64,000 nucleotides of DNA from Acanthaster planci (lineage: Eukaryota; Echinodermata; Asteroidea; Valvatida; Acanthasteridae): NCBI RefSeq assembly GCF_001949145.1, contig NW_019091666.1:153611-217610 (forward strand). The letters run 5' to 3'. Each line of letters starts with the position of its first letter. The stretch's first letter is position 1. Below are positions 1-12,709 of this stretch, piece by piece. Made by a program: the position numbers and the translations under genes. The notes below the pieces were generated by a model. That model did not search any database. It was given only the letters and a program-made list of their open reading frames with translations, and was not told the DNA's origin.

Positions 1-2543
1 GTAGTGGATCATCGAGTCGAAGAAGCGAACGGTGCATTTCACTAATCACCCGAAAGAGGGCGCTATAACAGTTTTACGCCGCTACACTTTGCATCTAATG
101 TCTGCTTGATCAAAATGACCTTTTAGAGTTTCTGTTTTTTGTTAATTGACCGAAAACTGAAAGCTTTTCCCCCTACTCTTGGATCGCGCGGCGTTGCCAC
201 GTAAATTCGTTGCGAACTCAACTACATGGGTGCAGCAGAAATATGTGACGTAATGGGTTCGTCAACTGTGCAGCACGGGAAGGGTACCATTGATAGCTCA
301 GTTGAAAAGTCGAGTCAAACTTTACGCAAATTCTACTTTTGAATTTATCGGAATTCTTATTTTTCATCTAATTTTCTCAAAATTAAGAAATTCTTTATTA
401 GAAAAGCAACTTTTTACATTGGTTATGGCTGAAAAAGGATTTTTAGCGTGGTTGCTCTCTCTTCGTGAAGACGTTTTTGTCTGGATCCTAAACCGATCCA
501 GAACTAGGAAGGGTGTCTTCGTCACTTTCGTCAATCGATCCTCTTGAATATAAGAGGCCAGATTCCAGAGGCTGCAGGTTCAAATCCCGCTCCAAACAAT
601 TTCTTTGTTCATCTTTACAATCATTCATAAGCACCTAGTCAGTTTTCCTGTATGATTTTTTTCGTAATTTAGTTTCATAATTGTTTATGGTAAATATGGA
701 TGGAGCAGGAAGTGGAAAAAACTCAGCTCTTCTAATGCCTTGTCTGTAAGTTTGAAGAAACACCATCGCTCCAAGATCACACAAAACGACTGATTAGGTG
801 TTTCCCCTTAGTTATTATCTAACAAACTTTAATTTCCTTTGGGATTGTTTTCATGTGTGAAAGGGTCAAACCTGTCACAAACTAATGCCAAGCAGAGCTT
901 TGATGTACGGCAATACTGCCAAAATATTGGATTGCTCCATTCTGAGGGACATTATACAACTCATCAGAAAGCTTTTTGGGTTTCTCTAGAAAATGGCAGT
1001 ATGTTCAGAATTCCCATTAAGTTAGCAGAGTAGCTAACCAGCCTTGCTTTCCTCAGTTGCCCTCCCACAGTGCTTTGTATTTGCAATTACTACAACAGTA
1101 TTTCTGCTACAAAGACAGTTCGTGTTCAGTTGTACGCCCTCATGAGTGAACAGCAGAAAGGCTAGATTGACCGAATGGTTCCTACCCCAGAAACTAATTA
1201 GAATGACAATTGCCAGGTAGGATTAGTGTGCTTATCTTGTCCAGCATGGACGTCACGGGCCCCTTAGTGGCTTCCACCACGCTGCTCCACTCCTAAACAA
1301 AACAAGTAAGAGCATTGCAAAGGGATAGATTGCAAAAGGAAAGGCAAGCGAACTGGTAATATCGGAACAATATTTATTGTACTGTACATAACGCCCTCGA
1401 CATCAGTGTAATTGATTGCAATGTGTGTGTGCACTACTGGTATCAATCGTGTTGTTACCATGGAGGGAGGAAATACCAGCCATATCAGACGTTCGTCAAC
1501 TTCCTTAATAACTCCCTGGAGAGTTCAGCAGGTCAGTTCATTGCAAGGTGTGGTATGGAATGTCACACATTGTAGTGGAGGTAGGATTAATGTCATACTT
1601 TGATTTTCAATGGGAATAGACAATTCAATGTTTTTAGAAATCAAATTAAAACACCAGGATCCATTATTTTCTTCGTATAATAAAACAAATAAGCAGTGCC
1701 CCCATGGAGTTGCGGGAGGCACAATAATCTGTCGAATCTCTGTTGTGTAGTGTGGCCCTGGTGGCATTAATTCACTTCGACTGAAAATAGCATTCAAACC
1801 AATTGAAGTAGCTAGCAACAACCTCCCGTTGTTGCATTTATTTAATTCTGAAAGCTTCTTTTGCCAAAGGAGATGCATGGTATCTCGAATACCGTTTTTT
1901 ACGTGTGTTATTTCTGGTAGAATGACTTGAAAGTTCTATGATAAAATTTGAAACGTTTATTTCAATTGTTTCCTTTAATTACAAAATACCACTGATGAAA
2001 TAATATTTTAAAGTTAGGGGTACCGCTCATAAGACACAAAGTGTTTGTGACATGTTCGTTAAACAGGCACAACATTAATACGTCGAACCGTCATACTGTT
2101 CGACTATTTGTCTTTCACTATGTCGCAGAAGTGATGGCGTTACTTGGCTACAAATAAAAATATCTCCGGCGTTTGTGGAAGCAGGTAGCCATTGCATTCT
2201 TTCATTTTAAATTGATACATGTGTTATGTACAGTTGTAGCCAATTAAATAAAACACTTCTCTTATGGGGTTGTTAGAAATCTGGAATACCAAAAAAATTT
2301 TGTTAAAATTAACGAGGAAACGTAGTTTGGCTTTTTTGGCACAGCGGCGCTCAACGATGCACGCACGGATGTTTTACGTTAAGCTTATCCACCAATCAGA
2401 AGTAATCACAAAACAAGGTGGTGATTCAAGAGAGTGGCTCGTGGTTGATAGGATCGCTCGTATCCTCCCAAAAGAACTCTTTTTTATTATTGCATCATTG
2501 ACATCTGCCTAATTTTCACCAATGAGACCTGGTCATTAATAAT
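1..2543. other. Intergenic, no gene recognised
   Basis: I recognise no supported gene. A minus-strand open stretch at 1525-1878 (117 codons) has a plausible amino-acid mix but matches no family I know and has no convincing partner exon. Bases 570-596 contain a GGTTCAAATCC string resembling a tRNA B box, but no A box or cloverleaf accompanies it, so at most it is a SINE fragment. Confidence 0.4.
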
Positions 2544-2840
2544 GTCGGTGATCAAAGTTTCAATTGTGCCTCTGCTCTGCAACATCGCATGAACATCACT
2601 CATCAGTGAGGGTGAATTGGTGATGTTTTTGAGTGACAACAAGCAGAGGCCACTCAAAAACCGGGCCAAATCACTGGTCATTTCACTGTGTCGGTGATCA
2701 AAGTTTCAATTGTGTCCCTAGGCCCAATGCGTGTGCCAATACCCAGTAGAATATCTCAGTAGTAGGATATGAACGCATGATGTGTGAGTGACAACGGGCA
2801 GGGGCCAATCACAAAGCAGGTGAAGCTCGCCAGTCACTGC
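2544..2840. repeat. Imperfect tandem duplication, period about 146 bp
   Basis: The string GTCGGTGATCAAAGTTTCAA starts at 2544 and recurs at 2690. Both copies continue with related sequence, including GAGTGACAAC followed by a GCAG.GGCCA stretch. The two units have diverged, so the duplication is old. No coding capacity is evident. Confidence 0.7.
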
Positions 2841-4189
2841 TCAGGAAATGGCTGGCCATCTTAAAAGCATGAGCGGCCGCGTCGGTCCTAAGAACGACAG
2901 CTGACTATCTCCACTTCTCAGTGGTGGCCTGAGAGAGAGAGTGTGTGCTCTCACCATAGCAAGGTGAGTGTTTAATCATACTACAAGTGCGCTCAGAACA
3001 ATGCAAGATGCAGTGCTTTGAATATACACGATCTAGTAATAATACTTTCAAATCATCCGATTCGCTTACTATTCCCCTTACTACAGATTGAAGCTTATCT
3101 CTCTTATGACATTGGTCAAGATGCGGAATCACTGCATGATTGTAATTCTCTCAAACACAACGCTGAAACCAAGTGAAAACTGCGAGTGCATTTGGTTTGG
3201 TTGGTCTCTTTCTCAACTGGATATGTCACGCTTCGTAGATTAAAAACCCATAGAACTTGAATGTGTCGTTGTTGTCGTGTTCTTTAAATACGGAAGGTCT
3301 CTGAAACGAAAACCGCCCTATTGCCGTCCCAAATTTCTTCGAGAGGAGGATAATGCTAATCTGCTCACGGAATATATTAGTATTATTCATTGCATATGCA
3401 ATAAGCAATCGAAAAACGTCATGCAGATATTAATCCGTCAGGATTGCGTTGCGTACATTATAAAATATTTCCCTTAGTACTTTGATTTGCTGTCGTCAGT
3501 CATTCTTTTCGCTTGCTGGGCTGTCTGTTTCCAATTTATTTTTATTTTGGGACAATAACCTGAATAAGAAAATCACGCCGCGTGTGTTTAAATCTCAAAA
3601 ATATTGTCTTACATGTACTCAATTGAGGCCATACACGATGCAAGGGCAAGTACAGTAGTGTAGCGAATACCGTACATGTAGTCTTTGGCACCCTAAAGAC
3701 TACAAAGTTTTGCCCAGTCAACACGTGACATCTCCTTAGTCCTCATTTATTAAGATTCCGTTACAAGGGCAAAATTATTAAAATTAAAATGGGCTACTCA
3801 AATTATATGATACCTTTGCGTGATATATATTGCTCTGAAAACCATTAAACTAAAATTACAAAGACGCTAACAGTCCCAAATCTTCTCATTTCAATATTAC
3901 AGTATATACACCTTAGGGTTAATTTCATTTTAGATAATAAATTGCCTGGGTACGAATTTCTCTTTTAGGATTACATACAAAATAGAAACATTTTAATCGA
4001 CCAACTGTGTTTTTACTCACCACAAGGGTTGGGGGTGATTCACTAACCTATCCTACCCCGGGGTCTACCTCTGTGACATGGACAAAAGTGGGCAAATTTG
4101 AATCTCGACACTTCATTCCTTTACACTCAATTGCTCAGCTAGAATTATCAGTAAAAGACTATCTCTCCACTTGTTTGTCTTTGTGTTAA
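2841..4189. other. AT-rich intergenic DNA, nothing recognised
   Basis: Only short open frames of about 60 codons on both strands, without splice-site support or family resemblance. No repeat structure was noticed by eye. Confidence 0.4.
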
Positions 4190-4840
4190 TTTCAGCACAT
4201 ACAGTCGTCCTCTTTATTTTTGAATTCAAGAGATTTACTGCAAAGTCAGGGTAAGGTTCTTTGTGATCTCCCTATTGCGCTAAACGTAATTTGTTTGAAT
4301 GGTGATGAATTTGGTAGTGGAGGTACCTACATAAAAAGAAAAATGCGTCATTTTATGGCGTGATTTCACGAGTTTGACTAATTCAGAGAAAAAATAACTG
4401 CCGTTTTCATTCAACTAGCTTGTTTCGTGTTGGGACTGAGTACTTTGAGCAAAATCGAGAAAAAAATTAATGACCTTTTGAACAGTCAATCTAAAGACCT
4501 AATTCATCTTTCAGAAAATACCTTAACAACAGGGCGTTTCAAATGAGCAACTCGCGTTCTCTTGGTGTATGAACAGGGATGGGGGGTGCTCTCTCTCCTT
4601 TGCAGAGCATTTTCAACGGCCAAAAGTAATCAGTGAATTTAAATTGAATATGCCTTTTTTGACAATTTAAAACTGTAGATCCTTCGAAAGAAACGTCACT
4701 GAGCAGCAAAGTTGCTGCAGATGACTTGTGTCCACGACGTAAGATTCGGAGTACAGTATCATATATCCTAAATTATGTGCGCGTAATAAGGCCTCATGAG
4801 ATCATTTTAGCGTCAGTTTGGGCGTCGATGGAGGTCTAAA
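4190..4840 (+). repeat. Duplicated segment, copy 1 (uninterrupted)
   Basis: This segment is alignable by eye with 10380-12055. Shared landmarks in the same order are TTAATTTCAGC.CATA near the start, TTCAAGAGATT, TTGACTAAT.CAG, ACAGGGCGTT.CAA, then GCAG.TGACT..TGTCC..GACGTAA and T.GCGT.AGTTT. No open frame is conserved between the copies, so a non-coding duplication or an old repeat family is more likely than a gene. Copy 1 lacks the ~1 kb found inside copy 2. Confidence 0.6.
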
Positions 4841-6847
4841 ATCTATTCTCAGATGAAATGATTTCTGGAAAACATGGGATGTTTAATGACTGGAAATCCT
4901 AGTTTTTATCATGTTTTTGAAATACTAATCTTATTTTAAAGACTAATGCACGGATTTAATTTAGACAAATGTTGCTTTGAGACTAATAATTTTTGTTCAA
5001 AAGGCAAATTAAAATGCGAGTGACAACTTGGATTAACAATTGAATGCTAGATTACTAATTTCATGTGATTGGTCGAAAGCTGTTTTAAGATTAACGAGTT
5101 GATGTCCCTCCCTATGATTTCTGAAATTAATTCACTGGTCCCATTAAAATATAATCGCTCTCTGATCAGCGTGCACCTCGATTCTGAACTTGCGCGTCAT
5201 TTTTTCCCTCTAACTTTTCAAAACAGCGCCCTCTGAATGTCTGCGAGTAGACTGATTCCTGGCCACAAGTCAGAAGGGCAATTTGTTCAAGGAACCAGGC
5301 GAATTCGTAGGTAATTCGTACCTGATGAGAGATCCGTTTAATTACGACTGCGTAATGTTGACGTCGAACACACACAGCACACTATGGGTCGGTTACAAAC
5401 TTCCTACCAGCAGATCAACAATTGACGCATGACGTACGATGTGCTACTGCTAGCCTTTGCTCTTTGATTAAATATGTCACTCATTTCCGTGTCAATTGCC
5501 AATATTAAATGTAAATCAATCCCACCCCCCCCCCAAAAAAATAACGCATCAATTCTGGAACTTTGGTCCCACCAGAGACCATTTGGGGGGGGGCTAACCA
5601 CTTACTTTTTAAACTTTATTATTTATTGGTTTTGATTGAACTTGTTTTTTTATACAGATTAGATCTGGTGTCTGGTGTCGCGTATAACGGTCACTTGCTA
5701 ACTCGCCGTGGCAGGTTAAATCATTGAATGCGTATCTCGGCGCGGCATTTATGCGATCTTGCCGCGGCGTGAAATGTGAAAAACGTCTTCTTTTCGGGCT
5801 TATCCCTTGAATCTTGTTGAAAAGATTCTTGATTTATATCGCAACTTACGTATTCGTTGCTCTGTATGCCCAAACAGACCTTCACTTTATTTATAATCTT
5901 AGCCACTCGTTGTTTATAGGCAGCCAAAAGAACAAATACGTTCTTCCACGCTGTTAAAAAAATTCAATTGCTTCAATCCCCCTTTCTCCTCCAACGATTG
6001 TTCTTGAAATGAAAAGTACTGCAATAACGTGTCTTCTTCCTCCACGTCTTTCCTAATCTTATTTTCAACATTATCCATTATTTTTATAATCATATTTTAT
6101 TTCTGAATATGTGCGTTTTGTGGTCTGTCATCGCTTTACCATGTATAGTACGAAAATATCTACAGCTGTGATGTTGCAAAAAAGGGTTTCCTGACGTCAT
6201 CGCTTGCAAAGCTCTTTGTAGCAGCCGGGTCGAACTAACTTTGTAAATTGGGTCCGCACCGGAAATTGCACAACCTACCTGGAGTCATACTTCTTTGAAT
6301 TTCGAGGCGCCAGTCTGGTCATATAGGCCTATTGCCCACGATTTGCTATCAGTTGTACAATGCAGACTCACTGACTGTCTTAAAAATTTCTCCAGACCTC
6401 ATTTAGTCTCCACTAACTGCTGACTGTGTGGTATCTTATTATACCCCCCTTATCGTAGCATTTGAAACCAAAATAATGCAATCGTTTGTATTTCTCAGTG
6501 GCGGCTCACGCTAAGAACCATTGTGCATAACACTATTAAGCGCTTGAAGGCTGTCTACTACCCACGCACGGTCAGTTATCTCTGGAAAATGCCCTTGCAT
6601 TTGTTTACTGTTGGGTATTTAACCTAGGGGCCTGTCTATCACTAACCGGTTACCATCTCCATGAAAGTATTGCACTGAGGCTTTCCTACATGTCTTTCCA
6701 TTCCAGTGGGCCCAAAACGGATTATAATAAAATGGCTTGTACAGCAATTAAACCCCGTTTGCAACAATGTCACTGAAGTCTGAATGGTTCTAGCAAACTG
6801 AGGAATTTGATTGATAATGCATGAGCATTGGGTTTAAGCACAAGCTA
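4841..6847. other. Intergenic DNA, nothing recognised
   Basis: No gene, RNA or clear repeat recognised. There are homopolymer C and G runs near 5522-5534 and 5584-5593. Open frames are all short and unlike known families. Confidence 0.35.
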
Positions 6848-6849
6848 TA

Positions 6850-7376
6850 TAGGGTGTCTCAAAAAGGTAATCCAACTTTAATAGGTTAATATAGCTATAT
6901 GGCATCTCACACAACATTTTTAGGGCCACAGCAATAAAATTGAAGACAGGAGCTTTCACATGACACCTTTCCTGCCTAATTATGTTATTGCATTGGTGAA
7001 TACCAAGGGATTGAAATCATGACACCAAAACTGCTCACTTATTGAGCCTCGTCGCATTTCACTCGACCAAACTGCCACAACTTGATTGTGAATAATGTCT
7101 TGCCTGGTTATGCAATGGGTTTAATTCAAAAGGCCAGGAATCTTTATTCTGGCCATCAAACAAGTTTGGTATCATGACAGTGAACCAACCATATTTTTGC
7201 ACCCTGAAGTCCGGGTGATGGTGCTCAATCATTCATGGCCCTGGGACAAGAAACCTTTGTGCCATTTAAGCGATCATAATCTTTACTTCAATGTGATACC
7301 ATGATCCTTGCTGAAAGGTATAAAGTCTGGTCGTATTAACATCTTAAAGTTAGATTAACTTTTTTGAGACACTCTG
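6850..7376. mobile_element. Mariner-like MITE with terminal inverted repeats
   Basis: The left end reads TAGGGTGTCTCAAAAAGGTA and the reverse complement of the right end reads CAGAGTGTCTCAAAAAAGTT. Both continue into AAT(C)CAACTTTA-type sequence, giving inverted repeats of about 33 bp. The element is flanked by TA dinucleotides (6848-6849 and 7377-7378), the target duplication expected of Tc1/mariner transposons. The ~527-bp interior has no transposase frame, so it is a non-autonomous copy. The assignment to Tc1/mariner rests on the TA duplication and the GGGTGTCTCAAAAA-type terminus. Confidence 0.8.
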
Positions 7377-7378
7377 TA

Positions 7379-9206
7379 TAGTTGTTCAGGAAGCCTAGGT
7401 AAGGCCGCAAGCAAATGTGCGTGGCACGAATCAATCAAACAACATAACAGTTTCGTCCTATACGTTCCCCACGGGACAAACCAAAGGATTATGCAACCTC
7501 CTTTGACCATTGTGACTCAGAAAAGCACTTGTCATAGACCAAACAACGAATTCAATGCAAAATAATACCTACGGAATGCACACTGTGACGTTGGCTGACC
7601 CAGCTACTCTACACCTACTCAAATGTACTATTCTAATGCAAGCAAACTGGTTGAAATGTTCCCTCACTGAGCCTGTAAAGGCTGCAAACGCTAGGCCCTT
7701 TAGCTCCCTACTCCGTGTTTGCTATTGCGTCAGTGGCAAAAACCAAATAGGCCCTTTAAAGTAAAGCGTTCTGCCAGAGACCTTATTTGCCCTGAACTTT
7801 TCCTGCCATTTTCCCTAAATCCACCCGTCTTGGATTAGAGAAGCGCAGTCGGGGTAATCCCGACCAGGTCCTTCACTTTGTGTGATGTTTTATGAATTAT
7901 CTTCACATAGTCTGAATAATCTTTACGTAACTAATCCGTAAACAGGGTCATCTCACAAAAAAGTGAAACATGGTAAATGGGTTTACGTGGTCTTTGATAG
8001 GTGTGCAGCTGTACTGCCCGGCACAACTTGCAAAACCCTTTTGGGCCACCAAAGGCCTACAAACATAGGACTGCCACAGTCGATTTTGATTCTACTCCTT
8101 GTTTATTTAAGACATCTCCCACAAGGAAGCTTCCACGACGAATGTATTCTCGAGCTTGGGTGGTGGGTTCATATACCCTGGGGGTTTTTATAATTAGCCA
8201 TTCCCCATCCTGGTATGTGATAAAAGAACATATATGAACATGGGCATACACAGAGTCAATATTCACCAAAATATAAGGTTGCATTTGTCGGAACACTGAC
8301 AGCGCTGCGCCTACCGATCTTAACAGCTGCTCCTCTCTTAGACGGCAAATAGCGAGCTACATGAATGAAACCTGAAGAAAATTGTCTTGTTAATACTGAA
8401 ATAGATCAAGGAGATAGAAGGAGATCTAACCATTGCCTAAATGCCTTGCTCCCTGGGCGTTTGAATGCAAAGACCAAAATGGGGTTTGCGTATCTCTTAC
8501 CTGTTCTTTCTGGATTTAAACAAACCTGCCCTCTTGCACCAACTCAACCTCCACCACAGAGAGAGAAAGAAACAGTAGTCTCATCCACGAAGCCTTTCCT
8601 AAACGTTTCCATTTAAAACTCGCGGCAAGCTGACCAATTTGGCAGGATCATGGAAACGGATGAGCACAGCCAGAGCGAACACGAAACGCGTGCGACCGTG
8701 CAGCAACCAGATTTTAAACTGGTGGCTTCTTGCGACCTCTCGCTTGCAGCGATGAAAATAGAAACAGTTTACCCCTCACCTGAATGTGGAAATTCACAAC
8801 GCCAAAAAATAATAACAATGATAAAAATAAAAAAGAAAAAAATCATCTATTGTTGTTTCAATTAGCAATCTAAAATTCATTCCATCCTAAAGAAAACGGT
8901 ACACTGAATAGGACTTATGAAACTATTGAAATATTCGCTGCGGCAGGATATCATTTGACGCCGAAGAAAGATCTTATAATTGCAGAGATACACATTCAAC
9001 GATTATGCTCGCTACGGCAAAAAAGTAACGCGCCGCAACGAGATAGCAAGTGGCTGTGGCGAGAGATTTTTTTTTAATGACCCTTATCCATTTTAGCAGA
9101 TAGGTATGTTCAATCCCGCTGGATTGGAGGGCAGCACATTCGTACGATATGATTGATTGTCTTTTTTCGATCAGTCCAGAAATATATGTATTTCCAGTAA
9201 GGCTAT
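7379..9206. other. Intergenic DNA, nothing recognised
   Basis: Open frames of 70-85 codons overlap each other on both strands around 7960-8300 and 8365-8870. None resembles a known family or shows a signal peptide, a domain or splice-consistent neighbours. Confidence 0.35.
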
Positions 9207-9212
9207 ATGATG

Positions 9213-9366
9213 TATGGTGCACTATTTACGACACATTTCTGCCTCTTTCTAGCCTCTTTCAAGGTGACACAACTACACCACACAAGGGAGCCGTTACGTC
9301 GTGTAGTTGTGCCACCTTGGAAGAAGCTAGAGCGAAACAGAAATGTGTCGTAAAACGTATGCCAGA
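9213..9366. mobile_element. Short palindromic MITE of the foldback family at 56-57.9 kb
   Basis: The left end (TATGGTGCACTATTTACGAC...) aligns without gaps to the reverse complement of the right end (TCTGGCATACGTTTTACGAC...), and the whole ~154-bp unit is close to a perfect palindrome. Candidate 6-bp target duplications ATGATG lie at 9207-9212 and 9367-9372. Ends and core (CAAGGGAGCCGT, TTTACGACA..CATTTCT) match the much larger element at 55999-57875, so this looks like an internally deleted relative. It has no coding capacity. Confidence 0.8.
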
Positions 9367-9372
9367 ATGATG

Positions 9373-10379
9373 TCTCTTACACCAGTGTGCAATAGTTGAA
9401 GCGTGATTATTAATGACAAAACAATGTTTTGTTTTTATGTATTCGTCTTTCTCGAATTTTCCTTTTTTTCCTTTACCTGATACAAACGCAACCAAGGACT
9501 TTTCTTCATCCTTGGGCCATGGGCACAAGAACGCAGAATTCTGACGTAAATTCAAATATTTGCGCTGCTAGTTTGCATCCAGTAAGCGCTTATTTCACTG
9601 GAAATGTTTCGTGGCGTGAAATGTGATTTTCTTTCTGCTGACGTATGAAACGGATCACATCCCCCCCGTTGGGTTGCCTCCACCACACGCGTATCTGTGC
9701 AATTCAGTTTCATTTTCACAGTCAATTTTTGTGAACGGTGTTATAGCAATCTGCTAATGGCGATCATTGGAAACACTGAGCAAAGGAAAGGTTCCGGTAA
9801 ATTTACTGGTTCATAACTGGGTAGTGTTTCTCGTTCTTTTTTCCCGCTGTCAACCAAATAATAACCTGTTTGCCTTTTTGCTAAAATTCTTTGAAAAAAA
9901 CTTGGGCAAACTGGTCTTACTTGAAATCTGAAATTCAAAATGTCCCTTGTCAACTGACAGGAAGTAATGTGACCTTTCCCAAACTGATACCATACTAGTC
10001 TATTTACAATTTATTTTGATTCATTAAAGGCAATACGGATATTAGAAGGGCTAAATGAATAAAAAAGATCACACCGTGGTGTGCTGCGGGGACACTAAAC
10101 TCCAAAAAGTCCTTTTTTTTAGGTTTCAAACAAAAAGACTGTGACCTATTAGTACTTTTCCCTATACTTAATTGGACATAATTTTATTAGTCTTAATCAG
10201 TCTTGGTGTAATAAGGACTTTGGATCCAGTTTCTTCTTTCATTTTGAAATAAAAAAACAGATAAATTTGGAGAAATCTTCATCTTTACTCCGCATTCTTT
10301 TACACTGTATTTCATAATTACTCAGCAAAAATAACAACCTTTATTAATGAAGAAAACTCTCTTCATGTTTGACTTTTAA
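9373..10379. other. AT-rich intergenic DNA, nothing recognised
   Basis: No gene or repeat recognised. Short open frames only. Confidence 0.35.
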
Positions 10380-12055
10380 TTAATTTCAGCTCATATAGAA
10401 GTCTTTCTCTTCGTTTTTTACTTCAAGAGATTAACAGAGATATCGGGGTGAGCTTTCCTTTCATTTTTGCTGTTCAGAAATACCCCATACTATTATTGAG
10501 CAAAATAATTTTTTTCTTAAATGAAGAATACATCAAGAACCTAGTAACAAATTAATCTTTTATAGGGAAATTATTGTCCAGGTTTTACAAGCTTGACTAA
10601 TGCAGCGATATGACATGGACTACAATTCTACAATTTCCATTTCACTAACTTGCCTCATGTTTCAATTGAAATGCTTTGAGGAAAGTTAACAAATACAGAG
10701 CTGCCATTTCAATGGCCAAACTAAAAAAAATGTTATTCGTTTTGCCCAAATCCTTGGACCACAGGGCGTTCCAACTGAGTGAACATTGGTCTCGTAGGGC
10801 GTGACCATGCATGGTATGTGATGTGGCGAATGCAACTGACACCTCTTGTGGTGGACCCTGTAACCGGCCGGATCAGAGATGGAATTGACCTGGCCCAACC
10901 CCACAAATATATTTGATAACCTTGAGCAAGGATGAGCGGCTACCCTGACACAAGGGGGGATATCAGCTAACGAACGGCCGACTAAGCCTAGGGGCAGTTC
11001 GTTGGGTGGAAGTTTACCACCAATTAGGAAAGACTGGATTTATCTGGCAATACAGTAATGAAACACAGGGAAACCTAAATAAACCTCACAGTGACACAGG
11101 ATTTCCACGGACAACAATCAAGTATTTGATTTATTGCAATAAAAATCAATAAGGTACATAAATCACGCCAGGTTTATGTACACAATACACCTCACAAGGC
11201 AATACATTATGCCTCACGTGGTTAACTAACCACCCGACTAACTTAAACACAGCTAGTCTACAACCCAAGGGTTACCTCACTAAATAGTGATAGCCCTCAC
11301 ACAAATAACACAGAGTGTCATGCAAAACAGGGTCGATCTAACGAAAGGGAAATTACCCTCACAGTGATCTGAGTACATCAAGTAAACCTGAAGGCTAGCT
11401 AGCACAATGACAAGACTGCCTTCCAGCCCCACTATCAGTGCTTACAGACGACAAGCAATCGAACAGCAAAGACCACTAGCTTCCAGCCTAGGTTCACGAC
11501 ACTCAGCTCTATCACTAAAGTAATCTAGACCCAATACGGTTCGTTACTTCACCTACCAGTTATAGTCACTACATGCAGCGCCCCTGGTGCAACGTTCACG
11601 CTATACCTCGCACAGTCACAGCACAGAACGGTAGACAGCGTCCTCCACGATCCTGCTACTCTGCGACCCAGCAGCGAACTCACCAACTGATTGTGCGCGC
11701 TCTAAGCACGCCGCAAGCGCCCAGACCTAGTGTTCTACGCGACGCTGATTGGTCAACGCAATGCTTAATAATTCATGACTTAGACTGGCATTCATGCCTA
11801 CCCCTGTTTTGTCACAGTGATCTTTCCCTTTGAAAAGAACATTTCTGACGACAAGCAATGATCGATATCATATTCCTTTTCGATGTTCAAATTGTGTATT
11901 CATGGATAGAAACTTCATCGAGAAATAACGTTCCTGCAGTTGACTCTTGTCCGTGACGTAACATATTGAGTTCAGTTTCTCCACATCCTATGCATGTGCG
12001 TGCGCAAATATGCTTCATGACCAAAAACTTGCGTTAGTTTACAGGTCAACTGAAT
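10380..12055 (+). repeat. Duplicated segment, copy 2, split by about 1 kb of extra DNA
   Basis: Bases 10380 to about 10820 and about 11822-12055 together align with 4190-4840. The DNA between (about 10826-11820) has no counterpart in copy 1 and is more GC-balanced than its flanks. It shows internal echoes (GACGACAAGCAAT near 11448 and again at 11848 just outside it; CACAGTGATCT near 11360 and 11813), so it may be a non-autonomous transposon. I could not fix its ends or a target duplication. Confidence 0.55.
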
Positions 12056-12429
12056 GTGACATCGTGCTCCACTGCAGCGCCTTCAGTCAAACCTTCAAGA
12101 TACTTTACAATTTACTCTACTCACTTCAGGTTAAAAATTGCATTAACAATAAAAGAAAACCAAAACAAACGTCCCTTAAATGTACCCAAACAGCCAGGGC
12201 TCTGACTTTCCAATTTGTTTTTTTTTAACTCGGAACGATATGAAAGACATATTTCCATAATGAGATAATATCCATTCGCAAAAACATGAAATTGTTCCAT
12301 TATGAAAGATTAAAGCATTTCAACTGGCACCGTGTGTCCGTTAAAAGTCTTATTTTCAATATTTCGACTTAGTTAAGTTGTGTTTATGTCTTAAAGCTTT
12401 TGGAACCGTCTACAGTCAGCAGACAAAGG
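12056..12429. other. Intergenic DNA, nothing recognised
   Basis: AT-rich, short open frames only. No repeat or gene recognised. Confidence 0.35.
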
Positions 12430-12433
12430 ATAT

Positions 12434-12705
12434 TGTAGCGTGTCCCGCTGAACAGGGTTCGACGCTGGTAAAGAATGACACTCAGGCGCAACTTGCCGTT
12501 TTGGTCACGAAATCTCTGTTTTATTGCTGTCGCGTACACCACAATGTGCTCTTCCGACAAGCTCTAAACATGGCGCCCGGCGGCAGGGACTGCGCAGGTG
12601 CGAGGTGGGAAAACCGTGGGCCATTCGCATACCAGCGCGGGCAGCCAGCCAACTCCATGCGGGTCCGAGCTGGCGCCCCCACCGGCCGGACCCGCCGGCG
12701 CTGCA
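12434..12705. mobile_element. Probable solo LTR, 272 bp
   Basis: A GC-rich block begins TGTAGCGTGTCCCGC and ends GGCGCTGCA, that is TG...CA as in retrotransposon LTRs. It is flanked on both sides by ATAT (12430-12433 and 12706-12709), a candidate 4-bp target duplication. Composition changes abruptly at both ends against AT-rich flanks. No second LTR or gag-pol frame is nearby, so a solo LTR left by recombination is the simplest reading. The superfamily cannot be told from the LTR alone. Confidence 0.6.
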
Positions 12706-12709
12706 ATAT

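Noticed and set aside
570-600. GGTTCAAATCCCGCTCC resembling a tRNA 3' end
   Set aside because: No matching 5' half within tRNA length; at most a SINE fragment.
1264-1878. Two minus-strand frames (65 and 117 codons) with protein-like composition
   Set aside because: No recognised family and no in-phase junction joining them; could be old transposon sequence.
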